From positions 62,001 to 126,000 of the forward strand of contig JAUIFO010000002.1 of the NCBI GenBank assembly GCA_030430385.1: a DNA stretch of 64,000 nt. The letters run 5' to 3'. Positions 42,701 through 51,255 of this stretch are shown in pieces. The position numbers and the translations under genes are program-made. Every line of letters begins with the position of its first letter. Position 1 is the first letter of the stretch. This stretch comes from Bacteroidia bacterium. GTDB taxonomy: Bacteria; Bacteroidota; Bacteroidia; Flavobacteriales; Flavobacteriaceae. The notes beneath the pieces are model-generated. The model did not search any database. It worked only from the letters and a program-made list of their open reading frames with translations, and was not told the DNA's origin.

Positions 42701-44417
42701 CATTGCCAGTTGTTCCTGCAACGTTCCAAGTAACTGTTTGTGTTGTTCCAGCATCCCAAGTGACATTGGTGTTAGGACTGTTTACAACAAATGGTCCTGC
42801 AGTGCCATTAACTGTAACCACCATATCATCACTATTATTCGTTCCACCTCCAACAACATTATCTCTAACGGTTAATCTGAAGTTAAGTGTTCTTGCAACA
42901 TTAGGAACAGCTTCCCATTGCCACGATGTTGCACCAGTTTTGATAGTGGATAGTCTCGGGAAATATCTAAAAGAATCTGATGTAGGCTCATAAGCTCTAA
43001 ATGCTACACCAGAAGTAGCAGTTGTACTTGGGTAAGTTGAGGAAGCGTTATTTTCATCCATTTGTTCCCAAACATAGGTTAACTGATTTGATGGTGTATC
43101 AGCATCAGTTGCTGAACCTTCGAGGATAAAAGGTGTTCCCCTTGGAATGGTATAATTAGCTCCAGCGTTCACAGAAGGCACTGCATTTCCAGTTGCTGTA
43201 TTGGTTTGGCAACTTGTTGTTTTAATGTAATCCGTTACCTGTTCTATTGACACTGCATGAAAGTTTGGGGTTACATTCGGTTCAACATCTGTTGCGCCTG
43301 TAATTCCTGCATAACTCATAATGGTTGTACCACTACCAGGCTCTACTTGTACGTTCGTTCCTTCATTTCCGCCAAAAGTCCACGTGTGATTCGCTCCAAA
43401 TTGATGCCCTAATTCATGTGCTACATAATCTACGTCATAAGTATCTCCTTCAGGAATTGTTCCGTTAGTCCATCCACTTCCTTTTTGTCCATTTACACAA
43501 ACACAGCCAATGCAACCTGCATTTCCATTGTTCTGTCCTTGAGCAAATAAGTGACCTACATCATAATTTGCTTCTCCAATAACACTCGTTAGGGTTGATT
43601 GTAATTGGCTGTTCAACGATGACGTATAAGGATCAGATCCTGCATTGGTATATATCACATCATCTGTATTGGCAATTAAGATCATCGTCGTATTAAAATC
43701 AACTTCAAAAATAGCATTAACGCGAACCATGGTTTGGTTGATTGCAGCAAGCGCCAAGGCCTTAGTACCTCCATGATAATTGGTGTATTCACCTGTTGTA
43801 GATACTGCTAATCTGTAGGTTCGTAATATCCCATCATCTGCATTTCTGTAAGCCATATTATCTGAGCTTAATATTTTATTCATGCTTTCAGAAACAGAAC
43901 ATTCAAAATCATCATTCATGTTGATTTTCTGATTTCTAGAGAATACAGTATACATACTTGCATCTACTGTAATCGCTTCTATGAATGTTGCTGGTTTAGT
44001 TGCAGACAATCGCATACTTTGAAAACCAAGAGGTGATATACTAAACCTAATGATAGCAGAGGGATCATCAATACCTTGTCCAGCATACGACTTAATTTCA
44101 GGATATCTAGCAGCCAATTCAGGATGCATTACTGAAGCTTCATAAATTCTGAAACGCTCAAATTCGCCTTCTGCATTTGGAAATGATACGATAACATTAG
44201 AAACCGTAGAGAAGTTGCTCCTGCTTGGTGCATTAGTAAGGGTTTGTTTTAAAGATTGGGTGTCTAAATTAAAAGTCTGAAGCCTTGGTAAGTTCTGCTT
44301 CCCATTTTTAATTTCAAGATTGTTGTTTAATGTTTGTTTTTGCCACAAAGATTTCCCTTGTGAAAAAGCAAACCCTGTACTCATCAAAGTGATGAGCAAT
44401 AGTAGTTTAAATTTCAT
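39720..44417 (-). CDS. Secreted reprolysin-like metallopeptidase with multi-domain tail and T9SS sorting domain (paralogue A)
   Basis: A 1565-residue giant protease. Signal peptide at 1-20 (LLLITLMSTGFAFSQ), propeptide, then a catalytic domain with the zinc motif HELGHQFGANH (H334, H338, H344; E335 catalytic) and Met-turn IMSY (M367). Then PKD/Ig-like segments (about 415-640), fibronectin III (about 645-725), a GEVED domain (about 730-880), three DUF5011-type Ig repeats of 81 residues (about 885-1130), two near-identical MAM-like repeats of about 176 residues and a C-terminal T9SS sorting domain (LYPNPLKGNKLYVAT to the end). It is a cell-surface or secreted protease. Its first 640 residues are closely related to those of the gene at 44685. 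Confidence 0.92.
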   Translation of the reverse strand: MKFKLLLLITLMSTGFAFSQGKSLWQKQTLNNNLEIKNGKQNLPRLQTFNLDTQSLKQTLTNAPSRSNFSTVSNVIVSFPNAEGEFERFRIYEASVMHPELAARYPEIKSYAGQGIDDPSAIIRFSISPLGFQSMRLSATKPATFIEAITVDASMYTVFSRNQKINMNDDFECSVSESMNKILSSDNMAYRNADDGILRTYRLAVSTTGEYTNYHGGTKALALAAINQTMVRVNAIFEVDFNTTMILIANTDDVIYTNAGSDPYTSSLNSQLQSTLTSVIGEANYDVGHLFAQGQNNGNAGCIGCVCVNGQKGSGWTNGTIPEGDTYDVDYVAHELGHQFGANHTWTFGGNEGTNVQVEPGSGTTIMSYAGITGATDVEPNVTPNFHAVSIEQVTDYIKTTSCQTNTATGNAVPSVNAGANYTIPRGTPFILEGSATDADTPSNQLTYVWEQMDENNASSTYPSTTATSGVAFRAYEPTSDSFRYFPRLSTIKTGATSWQWEAVPNVARTLNFRLTVRDNVVGGGTNNSDDMVVTVNGTAGPFVVNSPNTNVTWDAGTTQTVTWNVAGTTGNGVNAANVDIFLSTDGGNTYPITLASGVANDGSHDIIVPNNQGNQNRVMVRGANTIFFDISNTNFTIGAPVVCNANVPTGLAASNVTDASATLSWNAVPGATYDLRYRQTGTSTWTTNAVTGISSNISGLNALTQYEAQVRSKCSGGSNSPYSSSVTFTTTDVQLNYCDSASTNTNDEYISRVQLNTIDNSSGPQFYSDFTGISTTLTKDTQYTITITPTWTGTVYNEAYGVWIDYNRDGDFTDAGEQVFTQGNTQATSVSGSFTIPSSAVENATRMRVTMRYNQIPGPCDNFTYGEVEDYTVVIEGSGPDTEAPVITLNGSANVNLDLGDSYSDAGATATDNVDGDLTSSIVVGGDVVDTNTVGTYVITYNVSDAAGNAAVEVTRTVTVNPDTTPPVITLIGASTINLNVGDPYNEQGATATDNLDGDLTSSIVITGTVNTASAGTYFVNYNVSDSSGNAATQVTRTVVVSADTTPPVIVLNGSSTINLTVGDTYNELGATATDNIDGNLTSSIVIGGFVNTAVAGTYNVTYDVSDTAGNAATQVVRTVIVSDPSSGCSGGISTYPYSEGFESNFGGWTQSSSDDIDWTRDANGTPSSNTGPASASEGSFYIYVEASGNGTGYPNKQAIINSPCFNLSGLNEATFSFKYHQYGSANMGTIDLELSDDDGASWTSIWNSSGNLGNSWQSASINLNAYVGGNIQLRFNRITGSTWQADIAIDDISLNDGGGTSSGCLGGITSYPYSEGFESNFGGWTQSSADDIDWTRDASGTPSSSTGPSSAIQGSFYIYVEASGNGTGYPNKQAIINSPCFDLSSQSSATFSFNYHQYGSANMGTIDLEASNDDGVSWTSIWTSSGNLGNSWQSANVSLSAYVGGSVQLRFNRVTGSTWQADIAIDNINLTTGSSAKDNIAAASPLDDIKEIKLYPNPLKGNKLYVATTFKDVKYEIYNAVGQIVARGILNQNSIDVSHLEGAIYQVKFSVEDDIILKRFIKQ
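39990..41040 (-). repeat. Two near-identical 528-base MAM-like repeats inside paralogue A
   Basis: Two copies of about 176 residues begin with YPYSEGFESNFGGWTQSS and end with GSTWQADIAID. Corresponding bases lie 528 apart (for example TTGCTTTCAA at 40981 and 40453). Similarity is high, marking a recent internal duplication. Confidence 0.85.
41041..41790 (-). repeat. Three 243-base DUF5011-type Ig repeats inside paralogue A
   Basis: Units of 81 residues, each holding a form of GDxYxxxGATATDNxDG and VSDxxGNAA, with equal 243-base spacing (41077, 41320, 41563). They are typical stalk modules of surface proteins. Confidence 0.85.
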
Positions 44418-44531
44418 TTTTAGAGGGTTTAAATAGGATTAAATAAATAAAAAATTTTGTTGTTGAAAATTTAGGGTTTTTGGTCGGAAAAAAATTGCAT
44501 TGTTGATAAGTTTTCAATAAAAACAGCCTAT

Positions 44532-44583
44532 TTACGGTTTTTCCGTAATTATATTGAAGAAAATTACTACAATTCGTAATTTT
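44532..44583. promoter_or_regulatory. Two adjacent inverted repeats upstream of paralogue A
   Basis: TTACGG-TTTTT-CCGTAA (44532-44548) is followed by AAAATTAC-TACAATTC-GTAATTTT (44560-44583). Both have perfect arms. They lie 115-165 bases upstream of the minus-strand start at 44417. No T run follows either, so regulator-binding sites are more likely than terminators. Confidence 0.4.
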
Positions 44584-44633
44584 AAGTCAGTTTTATTGAA
44601 AATAACAAATTAACGTATGTTAATTTTACAAAA

Positions 44634-44662
44634 AAACGCCTGAACATAACATTCAGGCGTTT
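44634..44662 (-). terminator. Rho-independent terminator of paralogue B
   Basis: Perfect 11-base stem AAACGCCTGAA / TTCAGGCGTTT with loop CATAACA. On the minus strand it follows the stop at 44685 by 22 bases and is followed by TTTTTTGT. Confidence 0.9.
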
Positions 44663-44684
44663 ACTTAAATATATTGGTGTTATT

Positions 44685-46265
44685 CTATTTTATAATAAGC
44701 TTCTTACTTATTGTTTTGATGGTATCTGAGATTTGTACTAAATACACACCATTAGCATAATTGGTTGTATCAATAGTATTAACAGTAGAACTTGCGTCTA
44801 AAATACTTCTAACAATCTCACGTCCTTGAATATCGTAAAGCGTTAATGTTGTGTTTTCAGATAACTGACCACTAACTACAATTTGCTTCACATTAGAATC
44901 ATTAAAGACTTTAATATCATCTAAAACAGATTCTGTAACTGATAATGTTTCAGCTTCAAATCGAAGGTAGAATCGACCTGTTCCCATCAAATCTGTAGAT
45001 GAAGACAAATTAAATGCTGTTGTATTTAGCAAAGTAGATGTGTTTTCTAAAGTATCTTCTAAATAAACATCATACTCTAAATCTTGAGTATTTAAGGTAA
45101 TACTAACTTGTTCGCCTTGAGGCAAATTAACTCCTAACGGAATTAATGTAGTTCCGTTAACATCCTCAAAACCGATAGATTGAATTGCCATAGGTAATGG
45201 TATATTGTTTTCAGTAAGCTCAGTATAAATCATAAATGGAGATGGTGTTTCCTGAAAGATTTCAGCATCATATCCTATGTCTAATCCTAAGGTTGCTACA
45301 TCTTTAAAATACACGTCAGTTTCATAAGCTTTATCTGAAGACTCCATACGAAGTATAAAATGCGCATAATTTGAACTTCTTCCGAGTATAAAATCATCAG
45401 TATTTCCAATTTCCTGCATTGCAGGTGTGAAAGACACTGTAGACCCTCCATCTTTGGCGGTTACAAAGAACCCTTGTCCAGGAGCAACAAGAGCTCCAGG
45501 GTTTGCATCAGAATACGATACATTCCAAATAGACCATAAGCTTCCGTTAGAAATATCGGCATCGTAACCATAAATTGCAACACTTTGCGAGTCCAACTCA
45601 TTTAGGTTTGCTGCTAAGAAAGCATCTAATCTTATGTATGTTGTGTAAGGGTTTCCTATTAAATTCCACTTGTCAAAATCTAGTCCTGTTTTTACTATTG
45701 GGACATTTACTGGACCCGTAGTCACTGAACCTTCAAACGTAAACGTGCCATCATCTGTTGAACCTGTTCTATAACCAATACCTGCATCAAGTGTAGCTGT
45801 TTCAGTATCTGAATACAACACGTACTGATTTAAAGGTTTTTCAAACGGACCAAATAAATATTGCGTTTGTCCAGTATTCGCTAAAATGTTAGGGTTGTTT
45901 CCAGCAAAACTAGCAAAGGTTTCACCGCTTAATGGTGGTGCAATTAAATCGTTACCATCTGGATTAGAGTTAACATGACGTAAATATTTAATTGTTCCTG
46001 TAATGGTTCCTGTAGCCATCAAACTAGAGAACTCATTTGAATCAGAATTCATAATAAACTCTCCATTATTCGTAATATCTCCACCTAAAGTGACGCTTGA
46101 ATTACTAGGTACATTTAACGTTGCACCAGTATTAACAATAATATCATTCACACTAATTGCTGTGGTAACATCATAGGTGCCATCTAAAATCAAGATATTA
46201 TCTGCCGTTGAAGAACCGTCTGGTGCACTTGGATCCCAAGAACCACCTGAAAATAACAATCCGTC
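44685..46265 (-). repeat. C-terminal surface module shared with the M14 carboxypeptidase
   Basis: The last about 510 residues contain APPLSGETFASF, LFGPFEKPLNQY, KWNLIGNPYTTYI and PGALVAPGQGFFVTAKDGG. They recur with few changes in the gene at 49666-51255. Long stretches of bases are also nearly the same, so the two copies are of recent common origin. Confidence 0.85.
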
Positions 46266-49200
46266 ATATCTAACATTTACCGTATAATCTTCAACTTCTC
46301 CATCAAAATTAGTTAAACACGATGTAGGGTCTTGATCATATTGGGCAGAAACTCGCATTCTAGTTGATCCAAAAATCATACTTTCAGGAATTGTAATAGA
46401 TAAGGTAGGAAGTGCTCCATCTGCAACGTTCTGGATGTCTCCTAAATCATACTCTTCTCCTGGATCGTCAAAGTCTCCGTCAATATTCCAGTCAATCCAA
46501 GCAAAGGCATGGACTACGTAATTCCCATCCGTATCTACTTGAACTGTAAGGTCTACGGTTGAACCTTGTAAAACATCTGTGCTTATTGAAGTAAAGTCTT
46601 CATAGCCTACATCTTTAGGTGAACCGTCGACATTATCAATTGATCCAAATATCACTCGAGTTACTCCAGTTTCAAATGAAGTATTTCCAGAAGACACACA
46701 ATAGTTTAAAGGAATAACAATTGGGTCTCCAATTCCAATTTGATCAATAGCAATATCACTAGCAAAACCATCTCCTGTGGTTCCTGTAATTCTAATCTTT
46801 ATATTTTGATTGAGATAAGCTAACAAGTCAACATTTTGAGCATTCCATGTATCACCTTGATCTCCGCTTTGATTAAAAACACTAGTCCAAGAATTACCAT
46901 CATCGTTGGAAACTTCAACTTCAAGAGATCCCGTATCTGCTCCATACATATGATAGTAAAACGATAGTGTTGCTGAAGTTAATCCAGTTAAATCAAAACA
47001 CGGACTTTCTAAAACAGCTGAAGCATTAGCACCAATTTCTCCAGGAGTTCCGTTGGTAGACGCTTCAATATATAAATAGTTTCCACCAGTAGAGATATCA
47101 TCTGAAGGTCCTGTGTTAGGAGAAGGTGTCCCAGCGTTATCCACAATCCAATCACCATCATCTCCTGAAGCTTGCGTCCAATCTCCTAATCCAGAGTCAA
47201 AAGTTTCAGCATAAGGAAATGCCGTTATTTGCGTTCCTGAACAAGGAGGTAACACAGGCGTAGAAAATGTAATTATAGATGTATAAGCAGAAGTTGAATT
47301 ATCTGGACAACGACTTCTAACTCGTGCTTCATAATCGGTTTCTGGTGTTAATCCAGTTAAATCTAATGTATTATTAGCTGTTGACTCATCAATCCAAGTC
47401 CCTGAACCTATTACTCTGTATTGAATATCAAAAACTACGACACTAATCGTATCCCAATCTAAAGTAGCGCTTGTTGCGCCAACAGAAGATACTGTAAAGT
47501 TAGTTGGAACCGTAGCTGTACATGCAATTGGAGGATCAATTGTAAAGTTAGTATCAGAAATATCAAAAAAGATATGGTTAGATCCTCTTACCATAATTCT
47601 GTTTTGTGTTCCTTGATTATTAGGAACCACAATATCATGAGAACCATCATTTGTAACTCCTGACGCTAATGTAATTGGATAAGTATCTCCGCCATCTGTA
47701 GAAAGAAAAATATCAACGTTAGCCGCATTAACACCATTACCGGTTGTTCCCGCAACATCCCAAGTAACGGTTGCAAATGAACCTGCATTCCAAGTTTCAT
47801 TTGTATTTGGTGTATTTACGACAAATGGTCCAGCAGTTCCATTAACTGTAACCACGACATCATCACTATTGTTCGTTCCACCACCAACAACATTATCTCT
47901 TACTGTTAATCTAAAATTAAGCGTTCTAGCAACTTCAGGCACAGCTTCCCATTGCCAAGATGTTGCGCCAGTTTTGATAGTTTCTAATCTTGGAAAATAT
48001 CTAAATGTATCAGATGTTGGCTCATAAGCTCTAAAAGCAACACCTGTTGTATTGTTTGGACTTGGGTTGGTTGTTGACGCATTATTTTCATCCATTTGCT
48101 CCCAAACATAGGTTAACTGATTGGATGGTGTATCAGCATCAGTTGCTGAACCTTCTAAAATAAAAGCTGTCCCATTTGGAATGGTATAATTTGAACCAGC
48201 ATTAACAACTGGTACTGCATTTCCAGTAATTGTTTCTGTTTGACAGCTTGTACTTTTCACATAGTCTGTTACCTGTTCTATTGAAACCGCATGAAAGTTA
48301 GGCGTTACATTTGGTTCAACATCTGTTGCACCTGTAATTCCTGCATAACTCATAATGGTTGTTCCACTACCAGGTTCTACTTGAACATTAGTTCCTTCAT
48401 TACCTCCAAAGGTCCACGTGTGATTTGCACCAAACTGATGTCCCATTTCATGAGACACGTAATCTACATCAAAAAAGTCACCTTCAGGAACAGTAGCTGA
48501 TGTCCATCCACTACCTTTTTGTCCATTCACGCATACACAGCCAATACATCCAGCGTTTCCATTATTTTGAAGATTCGCAAATAAATGTCCGATGTCATAA
48601 TTTGCTTCACCAATTGTACTTGTTAATTCAGATTGAAGTTCACTATTATAGTTTCCTGTCGTATTTCCATATGGATCAGTAGCTGTATTCGTAAAAATCA
48701 CATCATCTGTATTAGCAATTAAAGTCATATTCACATTAAAATCAATCTCAAAAATACCATTAACGCGAACCATGGTTTGGTTAATCGCCGCGAGTGCATC
48801 AGCAACCGTACCACCATGATAGTTTGTATATTCACCAGTTGCAGAAACTGCTAAGCGGTAATTTCTTAATATCCCGTCATCAGCATTTCTGTAAGCCATA
48901 TTGTCTGAGCTTAATATTTTGTTCATACTTTCAGTAACAGAACATTCAAAATCATCATTCATATTGATTTTCTGGTCTCTTGAAAACACAGCATATGTAC
49001 TTACATCTTCTGTAATCGCTTCAATAAATGTTGCTGGTTTAGTAGCAGACAATCGCATACTTTGAAATCCTAAATGCGACATACTAAAGAATATCACTGC
49101 AGAAGGGTCGTCAATACCTTGACCTTTATAAGATTTAATTTCAGGAAACCTTGCTGCTAAATCAGGATGCATCGTAGTGCTTTCATAAATTCTAAAGCGT

Positions 49201-49460
49201 TCAAAAACACCTTCAGCATTTGGAAATGATACGATCACATTTGAAGAACTAGACAAATCATTTCGCAAAGGCGTATTAACTAAAGCTTGCTCTAGCGATT
49301 GCGCATTTAAAACAAAGGTGTTGGTCCTTGGTAAGTCTAGCTTACTTTGTTTAACTCTTAAATTGTTGTTGATTGTTTGTTTTTGCCAAATTGAGTTGTT
49401 CTGTGACAATACAAACCCAGAACTCATCAAGGCGATGAGTAGTAGTAATTTTAATTTCAT
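44685..49460 (-). CDS. Secreted reprolysin-like metallopeptidase with T9SS sorting domain (paralogue B)
   Basis: I place the start at ATG 49460 (MKLKLLLLIALMSSGFVLSQ); an ATG 12 bases earlier only adds MPLN. The zinc motif HEMGHQFGANH begins at residue 337 from this start, with Glu 338 catalytic and an IMSY Met-turn. After the catalytic domain come PKD/Ig-like segments, fibronectin III (about 665-750), a MAM-like domain (about 760-920), a GEVED domain and a 500-residue beta-rich surface module ending in a T9SS sorting domain (ISKKLIIK). The N-terminal half matches the gene at 39720 and the C-terminal module matches the carboxypeptidase at 49666. Probably a secreted or surface protease; substrate unknown. 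Confidence 0.92.
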   Translation of the reverse strand: MKLKLLLLIALMSSGFVLSQNNSIWQKQTINNNLRVKQSKLDLPRTNTFVLNAQSLEQALVNTPLRNDLSSSSNVIVSFPNAEGVFERFRIYESTTMHPDLAARFPEIKSYKGQGIDDPSAVIFFSMSHLGFQSMRLSATKPATFIEAITEDVSTYAVFSRDQKINMNDDFECSVTESMNKILSSDNMAYRNADDGILRNYRLAVSATGEYTNYHGGTVADALAAINQTMVRVNGIFEIDFNVNMTLIANTDDVIFTNTATDPYGNTTGNYNSELQSELTSTIGEANYDIGHLFANLQNNGNAGCIGCVCVNGQKGSGWTSATVPEGDFFDVDYVSHEMGHQFGANHTWTFGGNEGTNVQVEPGSGTTIMSYAGITGATDVEPNVTPNFHAVSIEQVTDYVKSTSCQTETITGNAVPVVNAGSNYTIPNGTAFILEGSATDADTPSNQLTYVWEQMDENNASTTNPSPNNTTGVAFRAYEPTSDTFRYFPRLETIKTGATSWQWEAVPEVARTLNFRLTVRDNVVGGGTNNSDDVVVTVNGTAGPFVVNTPNTNETWNAGSFATVTWDVAGTTGNGVNAANVDIFLSTDGGDTYPITLASGVTNDGSHDIVVPNNQGTQNRIMVRGSNHIFFDISDTNFTIDPPIACTATVPTNFTVSSVGATSATLDWDTISVVVFDIQYRVIGSGTWIDESTANNTLDLTGLTPETDYEARVRSRCPDNSTSAYTSIITFSTPVLPPCSGTQITAFPYAETFDSGLGDWTQASGDDGDWIVDNAGTPSPNTGPSDDISTGGNYLYIEASTNGTPGEIGANASAVLESPCFDLTGLTSATLSFYYHMYGADTGSLEVEVSNDDGNSWTSVFNQSGDQGDTWNAQNVDLLAYLNQNIKIRITGTTGDGFASDIAIDQIGIGDPIVIPLNYCVSSGNTSFETGVTRVIFGSIDNVDGSPKDVGYEDFTSISTDVLQGSTVDLTVQVDTDGNYVVHAFAWIDWNIDGDFDDPGEEYDLGDIQNVADGALPTLSITIPESMIFGSTRMRVSAQYDQDPTSCLTNFDGEVEDYTVNVRYDGLLFSGGSWDPSAPDGSSTADNILILDGTYDVTTAISVNDIIVNTGATLNVPSNSSVTLGGDITNNGEFIMNSDSNEFSSLMATGTITGTIKYLRHVNSNPDGNDLIAPPLSGETFASFAGNNPNILANTGQTQYLFGPFEKPLNQYVLYSDTETATLDAGIGYRTGSTDDGTFTFEGSVTTGPVNVPIVKTGLDFDKWNLIGNPYTTYIRLDAFLAANLNELDSQSVAIYGYDADISNGSLWSIWNVSYSDANPGALVAPGQGFFVTAKDGGSTVSFTPAMQEIGNTDDFILGRSSNYAHFILRMESSDKAYETDVYFKDVATLGLDIGYDAEIFQETPSPFMIYTELTENNIPLPMAIQSIGFEDVNGTTLIPLGVNLPQGEQVSITLNTQDLEYDVYLEDTLENTSTLLNTTAFNLSSSTDLMGTGRFYLRFEAETLSVTESVLDDIKVFNDSNVKQIVVSGQLSENTTLTLYDIQGREIVRSILDASSTVNTIDTTNYANGVYLVQISDTIKTISKKLIIK

Positions 49461-49616
49461 ATTTAGAGGCATATTAATGTGATAAATGTACTGATAATAA
49501 AGATTTTCGCAAAAAAACCTTTAAATAATTGTTAGATTGATGTTAATTTAATCAAAACACAAGTGAATTTTACACCATTATATCTTTAGACCATAAGTTT
49601 TATAAAAAGTCACAGC

Positions 49617-49650
49617 AAAAAAAGCCTAACATTAAAGTCAGGCTTTTTTT
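49617..49650 (-). terminator. Rho-independent terminator of the M14 carboxypeptidase gene
   Basis: GCCT (49624-49627) pairs with AGGC (49640-49643), extended by the flanking A and T runs. Read on the minus strand the stem is followed by TTTTTTT, 16 bases after the stop at 49666. Confidence 0.75.
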
Positions 49651-49665
49651 AAGGGTTTTGACTTA

Positions 49666-51255
49666 CTATCTAATAATGAGTTTTTTACTAATTGTAGTGG
49701 TCTGATCAGAAAGCTGAACCAAATACACACCATTAGCATAACTACTTGTATCAATTGTATTCACCATTGCATTTGAGTCAAGTGCTTTTTGCACCAATGC
49801 TCGACCATGTATATCGTATAATGTAAACATGGTGTTTGCTTTCAATAATCCGCTCACCACAATTTGTTTTACATTAGCGTCAGAATATATATTCACTTCG
49901 TTTAATGCAGAAGATTCAACAGATAGTGTTTCGGCTTCAAATCTTAAATAAAAGCGTCCAGTACCAACCATATCTGATTCAGCAGTAAAGTTGTATGCTG
50001 ACGTGTTTAAAAGTGTTGAGCTGTTTTCAACGGTGTCTTCTAAATACACATTGTATTCAATATTTTCTGTATTTAAGCTGATATTTACTTGATCTCCTTG
50101 TAATGCATTTACACCTAAAGGAATTAAAGTACTTCCATTTACATCATCAAATCCAATAGATTGAATTGCCATAGGTAATGGTGTATTGTTTTCTGTTAGC
50201 TCTGTATAAATCATAAATGGTGAAGGCGTTTCCTGAAAGATCTCAGCGTCATAACCAACATCTAATCCTAAAGTTGCCACATCTTTTAAATACAAATCGG
50301 TTTCGTAAGCTTTATCTGAAGACTCCATTCGAAGTACAAAATGCGCGTAATTAGCATTTCTTCCGAGTATAAAATCGTCAGTATTTCCTGTTTGTTGCAT
50401 TGAAGGATCGAAGGTCACAGAAGCTCCTCCGTCTTTACAAGTCACAAAGAATCCTTGACCTGGTGCTATGAGTGCTCCAGGATTAGCATCGGAATATGAC
50501 ATGTTCCAAATTGTCCAAACACTTCCGTCAGAAATATTTGCGTCATAGCCATATACCGCTACACTTTGAGAATCCATTTCGTTGATGTTTTCAGCTAAGA
50601 AATCTGATAATTTGATATACGATGTATAAGGATTTCCTATCAAGTTCCATTTATCAAAATCTGATCCTGTTTTTACTATTGGCACATTTAAGGTTCCTGT
50701 AGTCACAGCTCCTTCAAATGTAAACGTCCCATCGTCTGTTGAAGCGGCTCTATATCCTGTTCCTGCATCAAGTGTTGCTGTTTCAGAATTAGAAAAAATG
50801 GCATAATCATTCAACGGCTTTTCAAAAGGACCAAATAAATATAAGGTCTGAGTTGAATTGGAAAGTATATTTGGATTATTAGAAATGAAGCTCGTAAAAC
50901 TTTCTCCACTAACAGGAGGTGCAATGATATCATTTCCACCAGCATTAGATGTTACATGACGATTATACTTTACAGGTCCCGTAACTGTTCCATCAACAAT
51001 TAAACTTGAAAATTCATTAGAATCAGAATTCAATATGAACTCACCAAAGTTGATTATGCTTCCAGCAACATTCACATTAGATGTTTTATCGACGTTAATA
51101 ACAGCACCAGAATTCACCCTCAGGTTATTCAAACTTATATCTGTATTTACATTATAGGTACCATCTTCTACCAGTACATCTTCTGAAGACGTTGAGCTGC
51201 TAGGTGCGTTTGGAATCCATGTATTACTACTGTAAACTAAACCATCAAACAAATT
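49666..51255 (-). repeat. C-terminal surface module shared with paralogue B
   Basis: This is the second copy of the module described at 44685-46265. It shares APPVSGESFTSF, LFGPFEKPLNDY, KWNLIGNPYTSYI and PGALIAPGQGFFVTCKDGG in the same order and spacing. Confidence 0.85.

Noticed and set aside
42703..42993. Antisense reading frame of 96 codons within paralogue A
   Set aside because: It mirrors the codon bias of the real gene on the other strand, with no family motif or promoter.
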